A stretch of DNA of 64,000 nucleotides from Symbiodinium natans (GCA_905221605.1 CAJNDS010002457.1:124001-188000), one strand, 5' to 3'. Shown: positions 24,286-33,218, counted from the stretch's first letter. Notes: generated by a model not told the origin, from the sequence alone. Numbers and translations: made by a program.

Positions 24286-24460
24286 AGTGCTGGAGACGGG
24301 GCCCGTGGGCCAGGCCCTGTGTGGCAAGCTCGTGGACGAGGAGCTCGGAGAGCTCATCACTCTTGACTACAACCGCATGTGCTGCGTTTTGTGGGGAGTC
24401 TGCCAGGGGCTCCAGGCCCGTGTGGAGGCTCTTGAGAAGAAGGGCAAGAAGCGCTCGTGA
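24286..24460 (+). pseudogene. Fibre C-terminus, S74-type chaperone domain (plus arm, copy 1)
   Basis: The plus strand reads VLETGPV...LGELITLDYNRMCC, then VLWGVCQGLQARVEALEKK and stop (24458-24460). This matches the end of intramolecular-chaperone (peptidase S74) domains: an LDY.R...VL...Q.LQ..V..LE helix that trimerises fibres and is cleaved off. The upstream part is missing here because of the inversion junction near 24285. Only 6 nt separate the stop from the integrase ATG. Confidence 0.65.
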
Positions 24461-24466
24461 TATAAA

Positions 24467-25455
24467 ATGGACGCGGAGAACGTGAACCTATTCCGGCAGC
24501 TGGCCGCGGACTTCTCGGTCCGCGATGTGCGGAAGCTGCACCAGCTGGCACGGAAGGAATTCCCGGACCGGCCGGGCATGACCTATGCCCGAGCCGCGCG
24601 AGCTTTGCGGGACGACGTGGCCAGGCAGATTTTGGCCCCCAAGCCCCGGTCTTTAGCAAGCTGATTTGATCGACTTCAACGTCAACGCTCGGGGGGCCAA
24701 CAAGTACGGGCTGATTGTCTCAGACGTTTTCACCCGAGAAGCAGTGACCAAAGCCCTGCCCGACAAGAAGACAGAGACGGTCTTGGCAGCAGCCCGGGAG
24801 ATCATCCCGAAGCTGGTGGAGGAGGAAACCAATTACGTTGTGTCCACGGATCAAGGGGTTGAATTCAATGGCCTGGAAGGGGCGCTGCCGGACCCCGTGG
24901 TACACAGAGTGAAGGACCCCTCGGATCGGAACGCTCTGGCAGTGGGAGATAGAACCATCCAAACCTTGAAACGGGACCTGGCCAGCGACGTGGCGCCCGG
25001 CATGGGGGCAACTGGAGCGCACCTGCCTGACGCAACCTTGGTCTACAACCGCCGGCCACACGGAGGCCGTGCATGCGGCTCCCGAGGATGTGGAGCACCA
25101 AAAATCCACCATGTTCCGATTGTACCAGGACAATGCCAAAAAGTTCCAGCACAACATGCACCTCACCCGGCGCAGGCAAGAGAGACTGGAGGAGATGGGA
25201 GGCCTTCCGGGCCCCAACCAATGCGCGACAAAGCTTCGAGAATATGGAACTGTCAAGGATGTGGCATTCCACGACAGCATGGTGGTCAGGGCCACCGATG
25301 GCTCCAAGACCTTACTTAAAGCATGCTGCCCGTGCCCCGCGGGAGCGCCAAGCCTAAAGCGAGACTCACCCGCCCGCCAGTACCACTGGCAATCAGGCAA
25401 CTGCAAGACTTTAATCCAGGGCCTGCTGCCCCGCCCTGATTCTTTTCATGCATGA
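24467..25455 (+). pseudogene. Retroviral-type integrase, plus arm, broken (copy 1)
   Basis: The ATG at 24467 opens MDAENVNLFRQLAADFSVRD. The frame stops at 24664 because ~34 bp were lost before ADLIDF. The core then resumes: ADLIDFNVN, KYGLIVSDVFTREAV, YVVSTDQGVEFNG and NALAVGDRTIQTLK. The first two catalytic aspartates lie in ADLID and STDQG; the third acidic position is Asp (GDR), 32 residues after the second, rather than the usual Glu. An extra G near 25062 shifts the frame again. The 3' part (FRLYQDNAKKFQHNMHL..., ending DSFHA) matches the family. Copy 2 lacks the extra G. Confidence 0.82.
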
Positions 25456-25902
25456 TAAATAGCTCTGGGCTGTCAGCTGCCTGTGAAGCTGTCATGCAAA
25501 ATCCTTCTAAGCAAAATCTGGTTGACCTGCTGGATTGGTGGCACCATAATAGAAGCATCGCGGACGCCAACGAGGCATTGGCTCGGGATCATATGACATT
25601 TACTGCACCCTGGGACTGTATGCTTTTGGAGGCAACACCCCTTGCATGTCGAAAGCGTCCGCCATAAAAGAAGCCGCAAGATGGGGAATATGATTGGCAT
25701 GCCAAATTATGCGATTGCACTGGGCAGCTTTGCTGGAGGCAAAGTCTGGATTGAAGATGAACAAGGCACGTCACTGAACAAAGTTGTGATGAAAAAAAAT
25801 TCATCAGCTTCGCGGATCCTGGCTGGACATGCACAACAATCCAGTGTCCTTCGACGTGCGCCGGTTCCACAAAGTCGAGCCACATGTAGGTTACATGTGG
25901 GC
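25456..25902 (+). pseudogene. 2OG-Fe(II) oxygenase-like gene, plus arm, broken (copy 1)
   Basis: Homologous to the minus-strand gene at 26953-27630, but its start codon is ATA, and a deletion near 25665 removed about 35 residues including the HxD metal motif. Retained parts read MGNMIGMPNYAIALGSFAGG, KVWIEDEQG and, after a shift at the poly-A run at 25793, RRFHKVEPHVG-like sequence. It cannot encode an active enzyme. Homology to the other arm ends near 25902. Confidence 0.7.
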
Positions 25903-26213
25903 GTCCAGCGAGCAACTGCGGAGTCCATTCCTTAGCGCAGACTTTTGTCTTCCACTAGCCAGCTTGCGAGAAGGTCACTAAGAGGATCGTCAGAACCGGC
26001 CCCTCAGGATAAGAAGCCTGGTTGACTTGCGTGTCATGCTTTCCCCTGAAGACCTGACAGACTGCAGGGTGTATAAGATGGGTCCACGAGTTATGCCAAT
26101 GCCTCTGGACCAATCCGGTGAGCAGAACAAGCACAAGATCAGTAAGAAAATTTGGTAGCCAATATGGCTGGCGAATCGTAGCAGTGCACCCAAAGCGGGG
26201 TAGCATTGCGGAA
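25903..26213. other. Spacer at the centre of the inverted repeat (copy 1)
   Basis: No gene or repeat recognised. The stretch lies between the end of the oxygenase-like arm and the first inner repeat, and is identical to 54538-54848. Confidence 0.4.
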
Positions 26214-26462
26214 CCACAGTCTCTGCCCTAAATCAGGCGGACTCGATCAATCACTCGACCCCACCAAGCCACACCATGGTCCAAAAGATTTTGAGCGCAT
26301 TTTACGGGCACTTTTGACCCTTCTAAAAGCCAGCCCTTCGCCCCCAGAACCGCGTTTTAAGACGATTTGTTCCCGCCAAATCAGAGAGGAAGGACTTGCC
26401 CCCACAACCGAACAACCAGAGACCATGCCACAATAGAAGCCAGTTTTAAAACACAGCTGCAA
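26214..26462 (+). repeat. Dispersed ~240-bp repeat, copy a (plus)
   Basis: Contains TAAATCAGGCGGACTCGA, CACACCATGG, CCAAAAGATTTT and GGGCACTTTTGACCCTTCTA. Inverted counterpart at 26600-26845 and direct counterpart at 39810-40075. The open frame through it is similar in all copies but carries no recognised domain; most likely it is a non-coding mobile repeat. Confidence 0.8.
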
Positions 26463-26599
26463 GAAAGAGTCCGCATGCCACAGCGCAGAAGTTCAGGCGT
26501 CCTCTTGACTGGGTAGCGGCGCAACAGCAAAGTGGCTAGAAGAAGCTCCGCCAGGGAGAACTTCCAGCTGGCTGACTCTGGGCAGGGTATGTTGATTCA

Positions 26600-26845
26600 C
26601 TAGGTGCTCTCTCTTGTATCTGTGTTTCTCTGTTGTGGCGTGGCCTCTGGCTGTTTGGTTGTGGGGGCAAGTTCTTCCTCCCCGATTTGGCGGAACTCGT
26701 TCGAAAAGGCGGTCCTAAGGGCTTAGGGCTGGCTTTTAGAAGGGTCAAAAGTGCCCGTAAAATGCGCGTAAAATCTTTTGGGCCATGGTGTAGCCTGGCG
26801 GGGTCGGAGTTTCTTCGATTGATTGGGTCGAGCTCTTCCCAAAGC
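26600..26845 (-). repeat. Dispersed ~240-bp repeat, copy b (minus)
   Basis: Inverted relative to copy a (26214-26462), about 140 bp away, and closer in sequence to the 39.8-kb copy (for example the CGATTGATTGGGTCGA segment). The pair sits exactly at the centre of the larger inverted repeat of the fibre-integrase-oxygenase cassette. Confidence 0.8.
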
Positions 26846-26952
26846 CCAACAGAGTGTGCAGGACGTCCGCAGGTTCCAAGTGTGCCAGAAAGTGGCACAC
26901 TTACAATTCAGCATTGCGGAACTACGCGAAATAGTGCGCATGATGTCAGTTC

Positions 26953-27630
26953 TCAGGAAGACTGTGGGAGAGACTGAGTTTCTACGTGCTGAGACTCGAG
27001 TCTGGGAACAGGGAACCCCAGGGATGTCAATTCTTCGCTATTTTCATTTGAGCAACGTTTGAAAGCAGTGGGAGTGTATGCTGCAATGGCCCACATGTGA
27101 CCTACGTGTGGCTCGACTTTGTGGAATCGGCGCGCGTCGAAGGACACCGGATTGTCGTGCATGTCCAGCCAGGATCCGCGAAGCTGATGAATTTTGTTTT
27201 TCATCACAACTTCGTCCAGTGACGTGCCTTGTTCATCTTCAATCCAGACTTTGCCTCCAGCAAAGCTGCCCAATGCAATCGCATAGTTTGGCATGCCAAT
27301 CATATTCCCCATGTCGCGGTGGAGTCCTATGTGAGGGTTCAGAATCACCGCGAGGGAAGTCCATTTTCCATTTGGAAAGCGATCTCGCAAGAAATGATTG
27401 ACTGCGACACATGCTTCTTTCATGGCGGATGCTTTCGACATGCAAGGGGCGTTGCCTCCAAAAGCATACAGTCCCAGGGTGCAGTAAATGTCATATGATC
27501 CCGAGCCAATGCATCGTTGGCGTCCGCGATGCTTCCATTGTGGTGACCAACAATCCAGCAGGCTCACCAGATTTTGCTCAGAAGGATTTTGCATGACAGC
27601 TTCACAGGCAGCTGACAGCCCAGAGCTCAT
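26953..27630 (-). CDS. Putative 2OG-Fe(II) oxygenase in mobile cassette (copy 1)
   Basis: 225 residues from ATG at 27630, only 3 nt after the integrase stop (TGA TAA ATG). Features: NPHIGLHRDMGN with H104 and D106 as a candidate HxD metal pair; NYAIALGSFAGGKVWIEDE; then VSFDARRFHKVEPHVG with H170 as the second histidine; and a strand MWAIAAYTP. This is the double-stranded beta-helix pattern of 2OG/Fe(II) dioxygenases, and the layout resembles TET/JBP-like and other oxygenases on eukaryotic transposons. The usual Arg after the second His is not obvious. DNA-base oxidation is possible but unproven. This is the better of two inverted copies. Confidence 0.5.
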   Translation of the reverse strand: MSSGLSAACEAVMQNPSEQNLVSLLDCWSPQWKHRGRQRCIGSGSYDIYCTLGLYAFGGNAPCMSKASAMKEACVAVNHFLRDRFPNGKWTSLAVILNPHIGLHRDMGNMIGMPNYAIALGSFAGGKVWIEDEQGTSLDEVVMKNKIHQLRGSWLDMHDNPVSFDARRFHKVEPHVGHMWAIAAYTPTAFKRCSNENSEELTSLGFPVPRLESQHVETQSLPQSS

Positions 27631-27633
27631 TTA

Positions 27634-28289
27634 TCATGCATGAAAAGAATCAGGGCGGGGCAGCAGGCCCTGGATTGAAATCTCGCAGCTGCCTGATTGC
27701 CAGTGGTACTGGTGGGCGGGTGAGTCTCGCTTTAGGCTCAGCGCTCCCGCGGGGCACGGGTAAGGCATGCTTGAGTAAGGTCTCGGAGCCATCGGTGGCC
27801 CTGACCACCATGCTGTCGTAGGATGCCACATCCTTGGCAGTTCCATATTGGGGCTCGAAGCTTCGTCGCGCATTGGTTGGGGCCCGGAAGGCCCCCATCT
27901 CCTCCAGTCTCTCTTGCCTGCGCCGGGTGAGCTGCCGAGACCGTCTCTGTCTTCTTATCGGGCAGGGCTTTGGTCACTGCTTCTCGGGTGAAAACGTCCG
28001 AGACAATCAGCCCGTACTTGTTGGCCCCCCGAGTGTTGACGTTGAAGTCGATCAAATCCGCTTGCAGCCGATCGTTGGGGCCCTCGGCTGCACTCTTGCC
28101 TAAAGACCGGGGCTTGGGGGCCAAAATCTGCCTGGCCACGTCGTCCCGCAAAGCTCGCGCGGCTCGGGCATAGGTCATGCCCGGCCGGTCGGGGAATTCC
28201 CGCCGTGCCAGCTGGTGCAGCTTCCGCACATCGCGGACAGAGAAGTCTGCGGCCAGCTGCCGGAATAGGTTCACGTTCTCCGCGTCCAT
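27634..28289 (-). pseudogene. Retroviral-type integrase, minus arm, core deleted (copy 1)
   Basis: Starts at ATG 28289, 6 nt after the fibre stop. Its N-terminus is complete (MDAENVN..., KSAAEGPNDRLQADLIDF, YGLIVSDVFTREAV, KKTETV) and keeps residues that the plus arm lost. At about 27935 it jumps from KTETVSA to AHPAQARETGGDGG, removing the second and third catalytic residues. The C-terminal part (FRAPTNARRSFEPQYG, DSMVVRATDGSETLLKHA) lies in shifted frames and ends with a stop at 27634. The two arms are broken at different places. Confidence 0.8.
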
Positions 28290-28295
28290 TTTCTA

Positions 28296-29670
28296 TCACG
28301 AGCGCTTCTTGCCCTTCTTCTCAAGAGCCTCCACGTGAGCCTGGAGCCCCTGGCAGACTCCCCACAAAACGCAGCACATGCGGTTATAGTCGAGCGTAAC
28401 GAGCTCCCCCAGCTCTTCGTCCACGGGCCCCGTCTCCAGCACCTCGTTGGCGATGAAACCCAACGTACGCTTCTGGCTCCCTCGGTCCGCCGGTACCACT
28501 TGGGTGCCACGGCGTCGAAGAGCTGCTGCAGCTCCTCGAGCCGCGCGGGCTCCACGCTGTGCTTCAGCTTCTCGCCCGAGAGATTTTGGAACCCAAAATT
28601 CACGATCACTTCCCCATTATTGCCCCCGCCCGTGTTGGATTCCACGATGAGGTTCGCCGGCCCGGTCGCCGCGGTGCGCAGGAAGATGGCCTGGTCCTGG
28701 GCGTGGAGCTGCACGCCCCGGCAGGAGGAGCCCGCGTTGCAGGCGATGAGGAGCCGTGCGTCGCGAGGTTGACGACCTCCGCCGTCACGTCCCTGCTGTT
28801 GACGGTGGACACGACCTGTAGGTACTGTAGGAGGTCCCCCTACGCCTGCACGCCCGTGCTGCCGCCGACGAGCTCCAGGTACGCGGGGCTCGAGACGATG
28901 GTGCTGGTGATGTGGAGCACGCTGTAGGTGCCCAGCGCGCCGCCCGTGAGGGTGAGGTAGTCGTCTGTCGCTCGGGCCGAGGCGAGGGAGCTGTCGATGT
29001 CGGCCTGCGTGGCGTTCTGGCTGATGTTCAGCGCGTCGACGGCGTTCGAAATCTGGTTGTTCATCTCAGCCTGCGCGTATGTTTGGGCGGTGGAGTACGC
29101 CTGGCAGTCGATCTGCACGTGTTTTCCGCGAGTTCTGGCTCCCACGGACGCGTCTGCGCGCTCGTGCAGTCGCGAAAGGCCCGGCGTGCTGGAACGCCAA
29201 AATGTCCGGCAAGGGCGGAGGCCACCTCTGCTGCCGACAGCACTGCCAGGGCTGCCTCTGCAGCGTCCAGCCTCTCGTCTCGGCACGAGGGTGGGCGACC
29301 AGGAACAGCAGCGCGGTAGCCCACGTTTGCGGGCATGGTGCGCAGGGCCACCAGGCTGTTCAGGCCGCTGGTGTCGGTGTCGGGGAGAAGAGCGGTGGAG
29401 ATGCCTGGAAAATCGCCTGCGTGAGGCCGTATAGTTGGCAGCCGCCGTGGCGAGAGTGGCGTTGTTGGCGCTGGTGATGGCGCTGTTCATGGAAGCGTTG
29501 GTGGGATGGTTTGCTAGCTTCAGATCCACGGAGGCTTTTGGCATCCAGGGCGAAGGCCCGTGGTCAGGCTGGTGCTCAGGCTGGTAATGGCAGAAAAGTT
29601 GCCTGCGACGAGGCCCTCGGCCGCTGCCAGGTCCGCCGCCAGGGCGTAGGGTGCGAGGTCCGGCGGCGCC
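28296..29670 (-). pseudogene. Virus-like fibre protein with S74 C-terminus (copy 1)
   Basis: Read over several frames from about 29670: YALAADLAAAEGLVAGNFSA, VDLKLANHPTNASMNSAITS, YAQAEMNNQISNAVDALNIS, DDYLTLTGGALGTYSVLHI, then QLHAQDQAIFLRTA, IVESNTGGGNNGE and LEELQQLFDAVAPKWYRRTEG. After a frameshift near 28500 follows RTLGFIANEVLETGP...LDYNRMCCVLWGVCQGLQ and the stop at 28296. The FDAV.P..Y and LGFIA.EV...LDY.R patterns mark an S74 intramolecular chaperone domain, as in phage and giant-virus fibres. At least three frameshifts make it a pseudogene. Confidence 0.75.
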
Positions 29671-29749
29671 GGGAGACGGCCGAGTTGGTCGCGATGGCCG
29701 CGCGTGTCCGTGAGGGGCGTGCAAGCAGTGAGCACGGGTCTGCCCACCG

Positions 29750-30166
29750 TTGAGGATGTCGAGGCATCGGGGATGTCCCTCCATTCAAGCTCGGGAGGCA
29801 TAGCGTGCTCTGGAAGCTGTGGCTCTCTGTAAGCAGCGGCTTGACCTCCTCGACTCGATAGACTTGACTGCCGTCGGGATGCTTGAGGTCTTGGAGCTCT
29901 TGCAGCAGATGCAGGTGTTTCTTCGGCAGCTGCTGGACCACCACGCAATCAGTCTTGACGAGGAGGGTAGGGGCGGCCCGCAGCTGATGCTTGATCCTTG
30001 CGACGACCACGTGCTCGGCCGCCAGCGCAAAGTCGTGCAATGGCCTGTGGCTGGCGTTGCTCATCAGATTGCGGATATACACGAAGTCCCAGTATTCTGC
30101 AAGCGGCTGCTCGGCCATCTGCCTTTTGGCCACCTCAAGCTTCTTCTCAACGTCTTCTCCGCTTAA
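29750..30166 (-). pseudogene. Unrecognised virus-like ORF fused to fibre sequence (copy 1)
   Basis: The minus strand from about 30166 reads SGEDVEKKLEVAKRQMAEQ, YWDFVYIRNLMSNASHRPL, FALAAEHVVVARIKHQL, LLVKTDCVVVQQLPKKHL and LKHPDGSQVYRVEEVKPL, then shifts frame into AAAYREPQLPEHAMPPELEW and ends near 29750, where fibre-like sequence begins. Codon use and composition look coding. I do not recognise the family with confidence; it could be part of a replication protein of the same element. The fusion to fibre sequence indicates an internal deletion. Confidence 0.5.
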
Positions 30167-30464
30167 GTCTGCTCCTCTGTGGTTTTTTGGCCGTTATTTG
30201 TTTCTTCGCATGAGTTTTGCACGTTGATTTGATTTTCATAAGCCCTGTTGCCACGAATTTGCATGTTTTATTGTGATTTTACATGTTTCGTGATTTTTGC
30301 GTGGGGTTGGCGTGGATTTTTGTTGACTTGGCATGTGCTTGACTCTTGGCATGCGAGACCACACGAAGCAACACGACAGCACGGCAAGCGCAGCAAGCGC
30401 AGCAAGCACAGCAGGCACAACAGGCACAGCAGGCAAGCGCAGCAAGCCTTGACAACTGAGCGCC

Positions 30465-30960
30465 GGTGACCACAGAGGCTTCAGGGTTGTTTGGGGGTTG
30501 CAGGTGGTTGGGGCTCCGAGGCAGCCAGGTCTGCAAGTTTGCACGCTGCAAGTGAAGTTTGGACTGCAAGGCTTCAGGGTCGGTTTGGTTGCAGGTGGGT
30601 TGGGGCTCCGAGGCAGTGGGGTTTGGTTGTCTTGCGCCGTCCCTACCCCTTCCTGCAATTCTAGAGTACCTTGCGTTCGCCATCTTCTTTTGACGAGCGC
30701 GGAGACTGCAGAGGCTTCAGGGTTGTCTTTGAGGTTGCAGGCGGGTTGGGGTTCTGAGGTAGCGAGGTCTGTCTACCAGGTTTCGGGGTTTGGGTTTGAT
30801 TGGCAGGCAAGTGGGCTCCGAGGCAGTGAGGTCTGGTCTGTGCGTGCTCAGGAGTGCCCTGCGCTGCCCTTTCCTGTAGTTCTAGACGGCCTTGGCCCTT
30901 CTCCGTTCCCCGGGACCCCGGGCCCCTCTCTCGCGTTCAGGTTCTCAGCGCCGGTTTGCT
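30465..30960 (+). repeat. Two units of a ~220-250-bp repeat (copy 1)
   Basis: Each unit has CAGAGGCTTCAGGGTTG, GGTTGGGG, CTCCGAGGCAGYGAGGTCTG, AGTGCCCTGCGC and a CTAGA segment. Related units lie at 37500-37870. Upstream (30240-30460) there is AT-rich sequence with repeated GCATG words and a GCAAGCGCA microsatellite. Confidence 0.65.
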
Positions 30961-31084
30961 TTCTGGAATCTTCGCGCGCGCCGGCAGGCCGGGGGTTTAG
31001 GGTAGAGGATCTCAGGGGGCTGGGGGTCTGGAGGGCTTTGACTTTTATGGGTTTTGGGGGGCCCACGTGCCTACACGGGAGCGT

Positions 31085-32080
31085 GAACGTGAATGTCGGA
31101 GGACGGGGGGGGGGGCCAGTGTGAATTCGTGAATCTGGGGGCCCGGGGTAACGAGTGTGAAAGCGTGAGTCCGTGAATCTCTGCTGGGGTCGGCGTGAGG
31201 GCGTGAGTGTGTGAATCCTTGTTGCTGGCGGCAACAGGCCACTGTGAAGGCGTGAGTGCGTGAATCCCTGTTGCTGGTGGGTGAGTGCGTGAATCTTTGC
31301 TGCCCGGGGCCTGCGCCCAGTGTGAAGGCGTGAGTCCATGAATCCCTGGTGGTGTGGGCTCGTGCCCGGTGTGAAGGCGTGAATGTGTGAATCCTTGGTG
31401 CTGGCGGAACCTCAGTGGGTGTGAATCCTGGCGCTTGGGAGGCAGTGTGAGAGAGTGAGTGCGTGCGGGCATGCGCGTTTTCGATCCTCCTGGCACAGAC
31501 TCACGAATTCACACACTCCCGCTCGTGCGTCCGCTCCTCGCGCTGCACAGGCTCACGAATTCACACTCTCACGCTCGTGCGTCCTCTGCACAGACTCACG
31601 AATTCACACTCTCACGCTCGTGCGTCCTCTTCTTGTGCTGCACAGACTCACGAATTCACACTTTCACGCTCGTGCGTCCGCTTCTCGCGCTGCACAGACT
31701 CACGAATTCACACTCACACTCGTGCGCCCGACCCGCATTCCACAGCTTCACTCATTCACTTTGTCACGCTCGCGTGCCCTACTCGCGATGCGCAGATTCG
31801 CAGATTCACTTTATCACGCTTGCGCGCCCGGCCTGTCTCACGCACTCACGTTCTCACGCTCCTGTGCCTGGTTCCCCGCAGACTCACGCACTCACGTTCT
31901 CACGCTCCTGTGCCTGGCCTGTCCTCCACGGACTCACGCACTCACGTTCTCACGCTCCTTGTGCCTGGCCTGTCCTCCCCTGGACTCACGCACTCATGTT
32001 CTCACGTTCTCACGTTGGCGCGTCCGAGCCGCATGGATTCAAGATTATTCAAGTATTCAGGGTTTCACGTTCGCAGTCTC
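31085..32080. repeat. Minisatellite with central change of orientation (copy 1)
   Basis: From 31085 to ~31465 units read GTGTGAAGGCGTGAGTGCGTG with AATCC; from ~31495 to 32080 they read the opposite way (CACAGACTCACGAATTCACA, then CTCACGCTCGTGCGTCC). The array is therefore a large imperfect palindrome. At the turning point (31466) copy 1 lacks 60 bp that copy 2 has at 60101-60160. Frames of up to 300 codons are artefacts of the repeat. Confidence 0.85.
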
Positions 32081-32099
32081 ATATGTCTGGCCTTCACAG

Positions 32100-33026
32100 A
32101 TGCACAGAGAACCCGCGTTCCTGGTAAGCTCGCATGGCGAGCCTGCTTCTTTATTCGACTTCGTGGCATGTATGTTTGCACTTTCTGTTCTCTGCTGCCA
32201 GAGAGATTTTAGCTATGTACGCTTGTGGATCTCGCTGTCCTGGCAGGCGATATTATGTGTCCTTTGTCAACGCACTTTGCGTGTGGCACCCAGATGCCTC
32301 TGGACCAGCAGCCAACCCATGATGACAGAAGGGAGTCGGGGATCATGGCTTCTTTGATGTCATTCAGTCGCATCTGCTCGAGCCTTCTTGAGGACAGCTG
32401 TAGGACGAGCGCAGCCATGGCAAGGACTCCAGCATCGCGCAAGATTGGTCGCGTGCTGGCGCTGCTGGCATTGTTTTGGGCGTGTCAGCCAAGGCCTTAG
32501 ACAGGCGCTGCTCAGCCAGTGTTAGAGAGGATCCCGAGCAGCTTCAGGCAAGCTGTGCAGACAGTGCGGGCTGCTGTTGGAGTCAGGGCCGTTCCCTTTG
32601 CAAGGCGGGATATGACAACACGGAGCGACGAAGAGCATAAAGCCAAGCGAGGCCTCCTGCGGGCGCGTGGGCGCGTAAGCTGCCCATTGCACGCGGAGCC
32701 GCGAGCAAGGCGGGGAAAACTGAGAAGAATGTGTTAAGCTCATCGGGACAAACTCAGGCTGATGGCCAACCTGGTGAAGGTGATGACAATGAAGATGACG
32801 AGGCAAGAATGGTTTGTCGTTTCGGCGTGGCGACCCTGCTTTGCTGTAAGGTGAGCAAGCTGGCCAAAGAACACGATGCGTGTCAGAGCTACAACGCAAG
32901 TCAGGTGCCTTGCATCGTTCTTATGTCGTTCCCTTTGGTCCTGCCCTGGCTTTCTCTGAAGCGTCTCTTGTAGGTGATTGGATGGGTCCAACAAGTCTCT
33001 GGCCCCAAGGTCGGAGATGACGAGCG
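32100..33026 (+). other. Exon-like stretches upstream of the NTPase gene (copy 1)
   Basis: Plus-strand fragments look coding in part, such as KAGKTEKNVLSSSGQTQADG followed by an acidic run (GEGDDNEDDEA) at 32700-32805, near a GTAAGGTGAGC donor-like site at 32847. They probably represent 5' exons of the gene that continues with the SAM-like exon. Exact exon limits cannot be fixed from sequence alone. Confidence 0.35.
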
Positions 33027-33064
33027 TTGTGCCTGCTTGCGGTATTCAATGCGCCAACGTGCTC

Positions 33065-33218
33065 CGAGGACATCAGCGAGTTTGCGGGTCAAGAGTACGC
33101 CGGGAAGGAACTGCTGACGATGGGCGTGGCAGAGCGCGACAACCTCGGGTTGGCAAAAGGTCCACAGAGGCGCCTGATAGAGCGCATCAAGAAGCTGAAA
33201 GCGGCCGTCGCCGCTTGA
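33065..33218 (+). CDS. SAM-domain-like exon (copy 1)
   Basis: Encodes FAGQEYAGKELLTMGVAERD followed by NLGLAKGPQRRLIERIKKLK. The pattern (F....Y.G..LL.M......LGL..G...RL...I..L) fits a sterile alpha motif, a five-helix protein interaction or oligomerisation domain. It probably belongs to the same spliced gene as the NTPase-nuclease 1.4 kb downstream; that link is inference from strand and spacing. Confidence 0.45.

Noticed and set aside
24461-24466. TATAAA between the fibre stop and the integrase ATG as a TATA box
   Set aside because: It directly touches the ATG, the other arm has TAGAAA, and dinoflagellates lack conventional TATA promoters; most likely coincidence.
26206-26898. KDFTRILRALLTLLKASP-like frames in the 240-bp repeat as a conserved protein
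   Set aside because: Similarity among copies is at DNA level with no sign of protein-level constraint; other frames are equally conserved.
28840-29784. The full 314-codon minus frame as one protein
   Set aside because: Only parts (VDLKLANHPTNAS..., YAQAEMNNQIS... to GGSTGVQA) are fibre-like; the Arg/Pro-rich parts between them are out-of-frame translation after frameshifts.
31455-32357. Overlapping plus-strand frames of 220-300 codons rich in THEFTLSRSC-like repeats (also 60098-61052)
   Set aside because: They are translations of the minisatellite in all three phases and contain no domain.
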